Source: Bradyrhizobiaceae bacterium
GTDB lineage: Bacteria > Pseudomonadota > Alphaproteobacteria > Rhizobiales > Hyphomicrobiaceae
NCBI GenBank assembly: GCA_947475855.1
Contig: CANJPN010000402.1
Location: forward strand, 1-5,978
DNA length: 5,978 bases
Direction: 5' to 3'
Part shown: piece by piece, positions 1 to 5,576 of the stretch
Numbering within the stretch: position 1 is the first letter of the stretch
Layout of the letters: the number at the start of each line of letters is the position of its first letter
Program-made: the position numbers and the translations under genes
The notes under the pieces: generated by a model
The model's database searches: none
What the model was told of the DNA's origin: nothing
The model's input: only the letters and a program-made list of their open reading frames with translations

Positions 1-57
1 GATGTCGACCCGCTCCCGAGGCCGCGCCTTCAAGCCGATGTATGTGCTGTCGTCCAT
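1..57 (-). CDS. Possible 5' end of an unidentified leftward gene (partial)
   Basis: A minus-strand ATG at 57 opens a frame that runs without a stop to the window edge (19 codons: MDDSTYIGLKARPRERVDI). A GAGGG ribosome-binding-like stretch lies about 8 nt upstream. Third codon positions are almost all G or C, and this bias weakens upstream of position 57, which fits a gene start there. The same third positions are shared by a plus-strand frame beginning at 2, so composition alone does not settle the strand. The R-P-R-E-R-V run recalls the RxxxR start of PilZ (cyclic-di-GMP-binding) domains, but 19 residues are too few to assign a family. Treat it as a tentative partial gene of unknown function. 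Confidence 0.35.
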   Translation of the reverse strand, partial: MDDSTYIGLKARPRERVDI

Positions 58-281
58 GTGCGGTGCCCTCGTTCGGAACACCACCAATGTACCAGCGCCG
101 CCGCGCGCAGGATCGCGCATTCATGGCGCGGACTGGCTTACGGTTACGGGGAAGCAGCACGCGAACTGATGGCAGAAGCTTAGAGCAAGGTGGTTAAGCA
201 GCGAGAAAGGATGCGACGGGTCGAGGCGCTGCCTGCAAACACGGTGAACAAAGGGTTTCCAGTGTGGCTTCTTGCGGAATT
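58..281. other. Gene-poor intergenic stretch
   Basis: I see no convincing gene, RNA or repeat here. Short frames on both strands lack ribosome binding sites and recognisable protein content. It separates the possible leftward gene at the window edge from the 3' end of mntH and would contain the promoter of that leftward gene. A minus-strand TTAACCA at 191-197 resembles a CtrA half-site but is a single short match and not counted as evidence. Confidence 0.5.
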
Positions 282-312
282 CTGCCGGAGCCAATTGTGA
301 TGGCTCCGGCAG
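282..312 (-). terminator. Predicted mntH terminator hairpin
   Basis: A perfect 12-bp inverted repeat (282-293 with 301-312, arms CTGCCGGAGCCA and TGGCTCCGGCAG) encloses a 7-nt loop, 12 nt beyond the mntH stop codon. On the mntH transcript it is followed only by AAUUCC, so the U-tract is poor. It could act as an intrinsic terminator of modest efficiency or as a 3'-end-protecting stem. The hairpin is seen directly; its role is inferred from position. Confidence 0.6.
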
Positions 313-324
313 CCCCGCCGAGGT

Positions 325-1692
325 TCAGCCCATGGCCAAATCGGTCAGGAGCTTTACGTTTAGTGCGATGATGATGGCCGCGATGACGGCGGCCGTGACC
401 GTCAGCCAGCGCGGGGCGACGAGTTCGCCCATCTTGGAGCGTGAGGCTGTGAACATGACGAGGGGGACGATAGCGAACGGTAGCTGGAAGCTCAGAACGA
501 CCTGGCTCAGAATCAAGAGCTTCGCGGTCTGACCCTCGCCGTAGATGATGGTGACTGCAATCGCGGGGACGATGGCGACCAGACGGGTTACCAATCGCCG
601 CAGCCATGCAGCCAGCCGGATGTCGAGAAAGCCTTCCATGACGATCTGGCCCGCCATCGTCGCGGTCACGGTCGAGTTGAGGCCGCAGCACAGCAGCGCG
701 ATCGCGAACAGAGAAGGGGCGATCGACGAGCCGAGTAGAGGGCGCAGCAGCTCATGCGCCTTCGACAGTTCCTCAACGCCGGTCTGCCCCACTTTGTGGA
801 AGGTTGCGGCGGCGAGAATGAGGATCGAGGCGTTGATCGTGAGGGCGAACATCAGAGCGACGGTCGAGTCGATCGTCGCGTATTTCAGCGCCAGGCGCTT
901 TTCCGGCGGCGTTTCGCCATAGGCACGCGTCTGAACGATCGCCGAATGCAGGTAGAGATTGTGCGGCATCACCGTCGCGCCGATGATGCCGAGCGCGAGG
1001 TAGAGCATGTTCGAGTTCTTCAGGATGTCGGTCGTCGGTGCAAAGCCGCGGACCACCGCGCCCCAATCCGGATCCGCCAGCGCGATCTGGACGAGGAAGC
1101 AGAGGGCAATCACTCCAAGCAGGGCGATGATGAACGCCTCGATCCAGCGGAAACCTTTGTTCTGCAGCCAGAGGATCAGAAAGACGTCGAAGGCCGTGAT
1201 GAGGACGCCGATCTCCAGGGGAATGCCGAAAAGCAGGTTGAGGCCGATTGCCGTGCCGATCACCTCGGCGAGGTCGGTGGCACAGATCGCAAGTTCGGCG
1301 AACAGCCACAGTGGCCAGGACAGCCAGCGTGGAAACGCGTCGCGACAGGCTTGAGCGAGGTCACGGCCCGAGGCCACGGCGAGGCGCGCGCACAGCGCCT
1401 GCAGGATGATCGCCATGATGTTGGATAGTAGTGCGATGAACAGCAGCGCGTAGCCGAATTGGGCGCCGCCCGCCAACGAAGTTGCCCAATTGCCGGGGTC
1501 CATGTAGCCGACAGCGACGAGATAGCCGGGGCCGAGGAAGGAGAGGAACCTGCGCCATGGCGTGGCGGTGGCGCTAACGGGAATGCTGCGGAAAACCTCG
1601 ATCAGCGGGGGCTCGCCGCGGCTGCGCTGCCAGCCGTTGTCGGCTTCCAAGTGGCCGGGCTGTTGCTGCTTGGGAGGGATTGCGGTCTGCAT
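325..1692 (-). CDS. mntH: Nramp-family divalent metal (Mn2+)/H+ symporter MntH
   Basis: This 455-aa inner-membrane protein should import Mn(II), and to a lesser degree Fe(II), with protons. The Nramp signatures are intact: GPGYLVAVGYMDPGNW in TM1 with metal ligands D65 and N68, and the TM6 MPH motif at 242-244 within GATVMPHNLYLHSA. About eleven hydrophobic segments follow a hydrophilic, Pro/Gln-rich N-terminal tail of about 45 residues, which makes it longer than the roughly 410-aa E. coli MntH. The ATG at 1692 is supported by AAGGA about 6 nt upstream. It is transcribed divergently from mntR across a 192-bp gap that contains a predicted promoter and operator, so Mn-dependent repression by MntR is expected. 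A 12-bp hairpin follows the stop. Family assignment is very secure; metal preference is inferred from the family and the mntR neighbour. Confidence 0.96.
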   Translation of the reverse strand: MQTAIPPKQQQPGHLEADNGWQRSRGEPPLIEVFRSIPVSATATPWRRFLSFLGPGYLVAVGYMDPGNWATSLAGGAQFGYALLFIALLSNIMAIILQALCARLAVASGRDLAQACRDAFPRWLSWPLWLFAELAICATDLAEVIGTAIGLNLLFGIPLEIGVLITAFDVFLILWLQNKGFRWIEAFIIALLGVIALCFLVQIALADPDWGAVVRGFAPTTDILKNSNMLYLALGIIGATVMPHNLYLHSAIVQTRAYGETPPEKRLALKYATIDSTVALMFALTINASILILAAATFHKVGQTGVEELSKAHELLRPLLGSSIAPSLFAIALLCCGLNSTVTATMAGQIVMEGFLDIRLAAWLRRLVTRLVAIVPAIAVTIIYGEGQTAKLLILSQVVLSFQLPFAIVPLVMFTASRSKMGELVAPRWLTVTAAVIAAIIIALNVKLLTDLAMG

Positions 1693-1804
1693 CGGTAATC
1701 CTTCATCCGCCTAGGCGTCATCGGCCGAAGGGGGCGCGAAACAGCCTGAATTCAGCTTGCGAGCCCGGGCGTCTGAGATCGGACGCTAAGCTATTTTGTA
1801 CATC
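1693..1804 (-). promoter_or_regulatory. Long structured 5' leader of mntH
   Basis: If transcription starts about 7 nt after the predicted -10 box, the mntH mRNA has a leader of about 110 nt. It contains two perfect 10-bp palindromes, CTGAATTCAG (1746-1755) and CGCCTAGGCG (1708-1717), the latter just upstream of the AAGGA ribosome binding site. It also has a GCGTC/GACGC stem inside an AGCTT/AAGCT outer pairing (about 1757-1795). I do not recognise the yybP-ykoY manganese riboswitch core here, so no riboswitch is called. The structures are seen; a regulatory role is speculative. Confidence 0.3.
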
Positions 1805-1810
1805 CTGAGA

Positions 1811-1831
1811 AAGTTAGTGGAGACTAAACTT
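1811..1831. promoter_or_regulatory. Candidate MntR operator in the mntH-mntR gap
   Basis: The perfect inverted repeat TTAGT-GGAG-ACTAA (1814-1827) is extended by outer AAGTT/AACTT arms at 1811-1815 and 1827-1831. It lies in the spacer and over the -10 of the predicted mntH promoter and about 55 nt upstream of mntR. DtxR/MntR-family dimers bind inverted repeats of this size, and TTAG-type half-sites are known in DtxR operators. Binding of Mn-loaded MntR here would occlude RNA polymerase at mntH and could also affect mntR. The repeat is seen; assignment to MntR is inferred from position and family, and Mur (Fur family) is an alternative regulator in this bacterial group. Confidence 0.5.
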
Positions 1832-1840
1832 GTTGTCAAA
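1812..1840 (-). promoter_or_regulatory. Predicted mntH promoter
   Basis: Reading leftward, TTTGAC (1840-1835), a 17-nt spacer and CTAACT (1817-1812) match the alphaproteobacterial housekeeping pattern CTTGAC-N17-CTATAT at 5 of 6 and 4 of 6 positions. The element sits about 120 nt upstream of the mntH start codon. It is overlapped by the inverted repeat proposed as the MntR operator, a classic repressor arrangement. Confidence 0.5.
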
Positions 1841-1884
1841 CCGGAATTCGGGTAAGACGTGAACGCGACAACTGGGAGCTTGGA

Positions 1885-2331
1885 ATGGCCGGCGCCAATG
1901 ACAACACGCGACGAGCGAGCCTCCAGGCGGAAGGCTTCCGGCGCGTACGGGACGCGCATCAGACGGAGGTCGCGGAAGACTATGTGGAGCTGATTGCTGG
2001 CCTGATCGAGGAGACGGGGGAGGCGCGCGTGGTCGATCTCGCGCAGCGGCTCGGCGTATCCAATGCGACTGTCAACAACACGATTCAGCGTCTGCAGCGC
2101 GATGGGCTCGTCACTTCGAAGCCTTATCGCTCGATCTTCCTGACCGACGAGGGCCAGGAAATGGCCACCGCTTCTCGCGAGCGGCATGAGCTGGTGCGGG
2201 ATTTCCTGATTTCGCTGGGCGTGTCGCCTGAGACCGCAGAGGCGGACGCGGAGGGCGTCGAGCACCACGTGTCCGAGGAAACGCTACAGGCGTTTCGCAA
2301 GCACGTGACCAAGGCATCGCGGAAGCGTTGA
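1885..2331 (+). CDS. mntR: Manganese-responsive transcriptional regulator MntR (DtxR family)
   Basis: This 148-aa cytoplasmic DNA-binding repressor is expected to sense Mn(II) and repress mntH. An N-terminal winged helix-turn-helix spans about residues 30-90 (recognition region LAQRLGVSNATVNNTIQRLQ, wing around PYRSIFLTDEG), followed by a helical dimerisation domain. D32, E35, H101, E123, E126 and H127 align by exact spacing with the six Bacillus subtilis MntR ligands D8, E11, H77, E99, E102 and H103, so the binuclear Mn site looks complete. There is no SH3-like third domain, as is usual for MntR. A hydrophilic extension of about 25 residues precedes the HTH, as in the E. coli type. GGGAG lies about 6 nt before the ATG at 1885. 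It is divergent from mntH with a shared operator candidate between them. Confidence 0.95.
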   Translation: MAGANDNTRRASLQAEGFRRVRDAHQTEVAEDYVELIAGLIEETGEARVVDLAQRLGVSNATVNNTIQRLQRDGLVTSKPYRSIFLTDEGQEMATASRERHELVRDFLISLGVSPETAEADAEGVEHHVSEETLQAFRKHVTKASRKR

Positions 2332-2616
2332 GAGGCGTGCGGCGGGTAGTGGACGATCCGTTTATCCGCTCAGATCTCGTGAACGGTTCGTAACCCCAAA
2401 GGAGCCGTGGATGGTCCGCCTTCGCGGACCATGACGACGCATTTGATGACACGGTTGTCGTCAAAGTTTGCGAACTTCGTCACACGCACCCCGTCACGGC
2501 CGTGAAGACGGCCGTCCACGACATGGTGCGGATCGGTGGCGCTTGATCGAGACGAGCCATTCTCAGGAGACGACAAGAACGTCGTCCTTGGCTCGCACGT
2601 AGGACGATCAAGTAGT
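2332..2616. other. Hairpin-rich intergenic region downstream of mntR and ssrA
   Basis: No protein gene is supported here. Successive inverted repeats are visible: ATGGTCCGC-CTTC-GCGGACCAT (2411-2432); a 10-bp stem with one G-T pair and a CGGT loop (2442-2465); ACGGCCGT-GAAG-ACGGCCGT (2496-2515); GACGAC-AAGAAC-GTCGTC (2569-2586); an overlapping TCGTCCT/AGGACGA pair (2582-2588 with 2601-2607); and CTTGATCG/CGATCAAG enclosing the last set (2542-2549 with 2605-2612). mntR (rightward) and ssrA (leftward) converge on this stretch, so some stems may terminate or protect their transcripts. The stems lack strong T-runs. The 2411-2432 hairpin resembles intergenic palindromes of Rhizobiales genomes from memory. 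Confidence 0.45.
2411..2432 (+). terminator. Possible mntR 3' hairpin (weak terminator candidate)
   Basis: A perfect 9-bp stem with a CTTC loop begins 80 nt after the mntR stop codon. It is the first strong hairpin on the mntR transcript. No T-run follows (GACGACGC), so intrinsic termination is uncertain. It may instead be a repeated intergenic palindrome or a transcript-stabilising stem. Confidence 0.3.
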
Positions 2617-2650
2617 GAAAATGGGGGGCTTCTGTTGCCCGGTGCCCCCC
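2617..2650 (-). terminator. Predicted ssrA terminator
   Basis: A perfect 7-bp stem GGGGGGC/GCCCCCC (2650-2644 with 2629-2623) encloses a 14-nt loop and is followed on the minus strand by ATTTTC. It lies about 57 nt past the tag stop codon, after the CCTCAACC/GGTTGAGG hairpin, at the expected end of the ssrA precursor. The T-run is short, but stem strength and position support termination. Confidence 0.6.
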
Positions 2651-2706
2651 GGACCGCGCCTCAACCGGCTAAGGTTGAGGACTTAGGTTCAGGCGCTGGC
2701 GCTGCA

Positions 2707-2745
2707 TTAAGCAGCGACGGCAACCTCAGCATAGTTGTCATTGGC
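2707..2745 (-). other. tmRNA proteolysis-tag reading frame (ANDNYAEVAVAA)
   Basis: Inside ssrA, the resume codon GCC (2745-2743) opens a 12-codon frame reading A-N-D-N-Y-A-E-V-A-V-A-A and then TAA. The AND start and the AA end are the conserved parts of bacterial SsrA tags: the terminal Ala-Ala is recognised by ClpXP and the ANDN part by the SspB adaptor. The sequence before the resume codon (ATAGTT) corresponds to ATAGTC in E. coli, which positions the stalled ribosome on the frame. It is not an independent gene. Confidence 0.9.
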
Positions 2746-2958
2746 AACTATTCTGGATGGTCCGGTAACGGTGGTACCATGCCGGGCAAAAGCAAGCCCT
2801 TTACATCCCTCGTCGATCCTAGTTCGCCCCCATCAACAGCCCACTTTTTCCATAAGTTCAAATGGGTTGGTGGTGGAGGCGCCGGGTACCGCCCCCGGGT
2901 CCGAAAGACTTATTCCGACCGCGTTTATCGCCATAGCCGGATTGCTCCGGCACTCCTG

Positions 2959-2987
2959 ATATAGGGTGTGTCGGGGGGGATTGGAAG
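2959..2987 (-). promoter_or_regulatory. Predicted ssrA promoter
   Basis: CTATAT (2964-2959) is a perfect match to the alphaproteobacterial -10 consensus. At 17-nt spacing upstream lies CTTCCA (2987-2982), which keeps only the first three bases of CTTGAC. Transcription would start near 2950-2952, exactly where the first acceptor-piece hairpin begins, which supports the assignment. Confidence 0.55.
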
Positions 2988-3088
2988 AGTGAAGGTTACG
3001 GGCAGTTGTGGGCTGTCAAAAATCTGGTAGGCCTGGGCAGCAGGCGCCGGCCCTTCGGGTTTGGTTTTCACAGCTCGACAGGTGACAG

Positions 3089-4396
3089 ATGGCTCGTTTC
3101 CTCAAGCGCGGAATGGACGCAACCGAGATCAAGGCGGCCGACGCCAAGGTGCGCAAGACCGTCGAAGACATCCTCGCCAGCATCGAGAAGGACGGCGACA
3201 AGGCCGTGCGCGAGCTGTCGCAGAAGTTCGACAACTGGTCGCCGGCCTCGTTCAGGCTGAGCCCCGAGGAGATCGAGAGGGCGATCGCGCAGGTGCCGGC
3301 GCGGGATCTCGAGGACATTCAGTTTGCCCAGGCGCAGGTGCGGAATTTCGCCAGTGCGCAGCGCTATTCGATGACCGATATCGAAGTGGAAACACACCCC
3401 GGCGTGATCCTCGGGCACAAGCATATCCCGGTGGATTCCGTGGGCTGCTACGTGCCTGGCGGGCGCTATCCGATGGTGGCGTCGGCGCATATGTCGATCG
3501 TAACCGCGAAGGTCGCGGGCGTGAAGCGTGTGATCGGTTGTGCGCCGCCGTTCAAGGGCGGGCCGCATCCCGCGATCGTGGCGGCCATGCATTTCGGCGG
3601 GGCAGACGAGATCTACGTGCTCGGCGGCGTGCAGGCCGTGGCGATGATGGCGCTGGGGACAGGGACGGTCGCACCGGTCGACATGATCGTGGGGCCGGGG
3701 AACGCGTTCGTGGCGGAGGCGAAGCGGCAGTTGTTCGGGCGCGTCGGCATCGATCTGCTGGCGGGGCCGACGGAGACGCTGATCATCGCGGACGAGACGG
3801 TGGATGCCGAGATCTGTGCGACGGACCTGCTGGGCCAAGCCGAGCACGGGCCGACCTCGCCGGCGGTGCTGCTGACCAACTCGGAGAAACTCGCGAAAGC
3901 GACCATGGCCGAGGTCGAGCGGCTACTGGCGATCCTGCCGACGGCTGATGCGGCGGGTAAGGCGTGGGCCGACTACGGCGAAGTGATCGTGTGCGAGAAC
4001 GAAGCCGAGATGGTCAAGGAGGCCGACCGGATCGCGTCCGAACACGTGCAGGTGATGACGCGGGATCCGGATTATTTCCTCGCCAACATGCGCAACTACG
4101 GCGCGCTGTTCTTAGGCGCCCGCACGAACGTCGCGTATGGCGACAAGGTGATAGGGACGAACCACACGCTGCCGACGAAGAAGGCGGCGCGCTATACGGG
4201 CGGCCTGTGGGTCGGCAAGTTCCTGAAGACGTGCACGTACCAGAAGGTGCTGACCGACAAGGCGAGCGCGACGATCGGCGAGTACTGCTCGCGGCTGTGC
4301 ATCCTGGAAGGCTTCGTCGGGCACGCCGAGCAGGCCAACGTGCGCGTGCGGCGCTATGGCGGGCGGAATGTGCCGTATGGCGAGGCGGCGGAGTAG
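3089..4396 (+). CDS. Histidinol dehydrogenase family protein (HisD-like; possible sulfopropanediol/alcohol dehydrogenase, HpsN-like)
   Basis: This 435-aa soluble zinc- and NAD-dependent dehydrogenase is of the HisD superfamily, whose members oxidise an alcohol through an aldehyde to a carboxylate. Catalytic residues align with E. coli HisD: zinc ligands Q250 and H253 (in GQAEHGPTS), D352 and H412; the base pair E318-H319 (in IASEHVQ); H359 and E407. The GCYVPGGRYP stretch (119-128) and the VGPGN motif (201-205) are family hallmarks, and length is normal. From memory, FDNW, GCYVPGGRYPMVASAHMS and TYTGGLWVGKFLKT-like stretches fit the non-biosynthetic subgroup that includes HpsN, the dehydrogenase of 2,3-dihydroxypropanesulfonate degradation. 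No his genes are adjacent. The ATG at 3089 has AGGTGA 3-8 nt upstream. It is followed after 37 nt by a MetE-like gene, probably in one operon. Family is certain; substrate is unknown, and annotation as biosynthetic HisD would be doubtful. Confidence 0.9.
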   Translation: MARFLKRGMDATEIKAADAKVRKTVEDILASIEKDGDKAVRELSQKFDNWSPASFRLSPEEIERAIAQVPARDLEDIQFAQAQVRNFASAQRYSMTDIEVETHPGVILGHKHIPVDSVGCYVPGGRYPMVASAHMSIVTAKVAGVKRVIGCAPPFKGGPHPAIVAAMHFGGADEIYVLGGVQAVAMMALGTGTVAPVDMIVGPGNAFVAEAKRQLFGRVGIDLLAGPTETLIIADETVDAEICATDLLGQAEHGPTSPAVLLTNSEKLAKATMAEVERLLAILPTADAAGKAWADYGEVIVCENEAEMVKEADRIASEHVQVMTRDPDYFLANMRNYGALFLGARTNVAYGDKVIGTNHTLPTKKAARYTGGLWVGKFLKTCTYQKVLTDKASATIGEYCSRLCILEGFVGHAEQANVRVRRYGGRNVPYGEAAE

Positions 4397-4418
4397 GAAG
4401 CGGGGGCGTGGCCGGCTC

Positions 4419-4425
4419 AGGAGGG
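4419..4425 (+). promoter_or_regulatory. Near-consensus ribosome binding site of the MetE-like gene
   Basis: AGGAGGG ends 8 nt before the ATG at 4434, fixes that start and predicts strong translation. It lies in the 37-nt gap after the HisD-like stop codon, and no promoter or terminator is visible in the gap. Confidence 0.8.
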
Positions 4426-4433
4426 ACTTTTGA

Positions 4434-5576
4434 ATGCGAAGCACCAAGCGGTTCCTGACGACGCATACGGGTAGCCTGCCGCGTCCGGACGACCTGATCC
4501 GCATGATGTACGCGAAGGAAGAGGGCGTTCCAGTCGAGCCGGACGCACTTGCCGCGCGTGTGAAGACCGCGGTGGCGGAGGTCGTGCAAAAGCAGTTGGC
4601 GGCGGGTATCGATCTCGTCAACGACGGGGAGATGTCGAAGCCGAGCTATGCGACGTACATCAAGGACCGGCTGAATGGGTTCGGCGGCACGGGCAATTCC
4701 TTTGTCTACCAGGACCTCGCGGCGTTTCCACAGCTCGCCGCCCGCGTGTTCAACGATCCCGGCCGGTCGCGGCGGAAGACGCCGGCATGCAATGCGCCGA
4801 TCTCCGTGAGGGATGCGGACGCTGCGATCGTGGACGTGGAAAATCTCGCGGAGGCGTTGGCGGACCGACCGGAGCCGTGCGGTTTCTTGAGCGCTGCTTC
4901 GCCCGGCGTCGTGTCGCTGTTCTTCCGCAACGATCATTATCCGAGCCAGGAGGCTTATCTCGAGGCGATCGCAGAGGCGATGAGCCAGGAATACGAGACG
5001 GTCGCTTCCGCCGGGTTCGATCTGCAAATCGATTGCCCGGATCTCGGGATGGGGCGGCATATCCAGTATGCGGACCTGAGCTTGGCCGAGTTCCGCAAGC
5101 GGGCTGCGCAGCATGTGGAGGCTTTGAACTACGCGTTGCGCAATGTTCCCGCCGAGCGCCTTCGCATGCATCTGTGCTGGGGCAACTACGAGGGGCCGCA
5201 TCACTGCGACGTGCCGCTCGCCGACATCTTCGATATCGTCGTGAAGGCGAAGCCCGCTGCAATTTCCCTCGAGGCCGCCAATCCGCGGCATGCACACGAG
5301 TGGGAAATGTTCGAGCGCGTGAAGCTGCCGGACGGCAAGGTGCTGATCCCCGGCGTGATCGAGTCGAAGTCGAATTTCATCGAGCATCCCGAGCTGATTG
5401 CACAGCGCATCGGGCGCTATGCGAGTTTGGTCGGACGCGAGAATGTGATCGCGGGCAGCGATTGCGGTTTCGGCACGTGGGTGGGGCAGGCGGCCGTCGA
5501 TCCCGACGTCGTCTGGGCGAAACTCGCGGCGATGGCCGAGGGGGCGCGGATCGCGAGTGCGAAGTTCTGGAAGTGA
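4434..5576 (+). CDS. Cobalamin-independent methionine synthase (MetE C-terminal) family protein
   Basis: This 380-aa soluble TIM-barrel protein belongs to the UROD/MetE-like superfamily and corresponds only to the catalytic C-terminal half of MetE (full MetE is about 750 aa). The family opening TTHTGSLPRP (9-18) and NDGEMSKPSY (63-72) are present. The zinc site that activates a thiol is complete: H246-x-C248 (MHLCWGN), E280 (SLEAANPR) and C344 (GSDCGFG), matching E. coli MetE H641, C643, E665 and C726, although the C-to-E spacing is longer. A thiol alkyl- or methyl-transfer reaction is therefore likely. The length is close to epoxyalkane:coenzyme M transferase (about 375 aa), a relative with different substrates, so methionine synthesis should not be assumed. 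It has a strong ribosome binding site, follows the HisD-like gene by 37 nt and precedes an SDR gene, suggesting a catabolic operon. Family is secure; acceptor and donor are unknown. Confidence 0.9.
   Translation: MRSTKRFLTTHTGSLPRPDDLIRMMYAKEEGVPVEPDALAARVKTAVAEVVQKQLAAGIDLVNDGEMSKPSYATYIKDRLNGFGGTGNSFVYQDLAAFPQLAARVFNDPGRSRRKTPACNAPISVRDADAAIVDVENLAEALADRPEPCGFLSAASPGVVSLFFRNDHYPSQEAYLEAIAEAMSQEYETVASAGFDLQIDCPDLGMGRHIQYADLSLAEFRKRAAQHVEALNYALRNVPAERLRMHLCWGNYEGPHHCDVPLADIFDIVVKAKPAAISLEAANPRHAHEWEMFERVKLPDGKVLIPGVIESKSNFIEHPELIAQRIGRYASLVGRENVIAGSDCGFGTWVGQAAVDPDVVWAKLAAMAEGARIASAKFWK

Larger units (their letters stand above)
2617..2952 (-). ncRNA. ssrA: Transfer-messenger RNA, two-piece (circularly permuted) alphaproteobacterial type
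   Basis: tmRNA rescues stalled ribosomes with SmpB and adds a degradation tag. The permuted order is clear on the minus strand. First comes the acceptor piece (about 2950-2871): a CCGGA-GCAA-TCCGG hairpin, the TTTCGGAC element also seen near the E. coli tmRNA 3' end, a T arm CCGGG-GGCGGTA-CCCGG (2898-2882), the stem strand CGCCTCC, discriminator A and encoded CCA ending at 2871. A 39-nt processed loop follows (2870-2832). Then comes the coding piece, starting GGGGGCG (2831-2825), which pairs with CGCCTCC leaving G3-U70, the alanyl-tRNA synthetase identity pair. GGATCGACG (2819-2811) matches the conserved tRNA-like D-loop region. AAAGGGCTT (2802-2794) can pair with AAGTCTTT (2911-2904) as P2 with one bulged G, joining the two pieces. 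ATAGTT precedes the resume codon GCC, and the tag frame ends at TAA (2707). A CCTCAACC/GGTTGAGG hairpin (2680-2659) and a terminator stem follow. Exact mature ends are uncertain. Confidence 0.93.

Noticed and set aside
1693..1804. Manganese riboswitch (yybP-ykoY) in the mntH leader
   Set aside because: The conserved core sequences of that riboswitch are not visible, and regulation by MntR at the promoter explains the locus.
2111..2464. 117-aa minus-strand frame antisense to mntR
   Set aside because: No ribosome binding site or recognisable domain, and it overlaps the well-supported mntR.
2536..2964. Open frame of 142 aa on the plus strand (and an overlapping 74-aa one at 2735-2959)
   Set aside because: Both are antisense readings of the ssrA tmRNA gene; they have no ribosome binding site and the GC-rich repeats they translate are the T arm and acceptor stem.
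3014..3019. Perfect minus-strand TTGACA upstream of ssrA
   Set aside because: No acceptable -10 lies 16-18 nt downstream; the CTATAT at 2964-2959 fits the tmRNA 5' end better with its own weak -35.
3061..3948. 295-aa plus-strand frame overlapping the HisD-like gene
   Set aside because: Low-complexity Arg/Gly/Ala product typical of an alternate frame in GC-rich DNA; the HisD frame has every catalytic residue.
4014..5387. 457-aa minus-strand open frame
   Set aside because: It is a shadow opposite the HisD-like and MetE-like genes; it crosses both genes and their gap, and its Arg/His/Pro-rich content matches no family.
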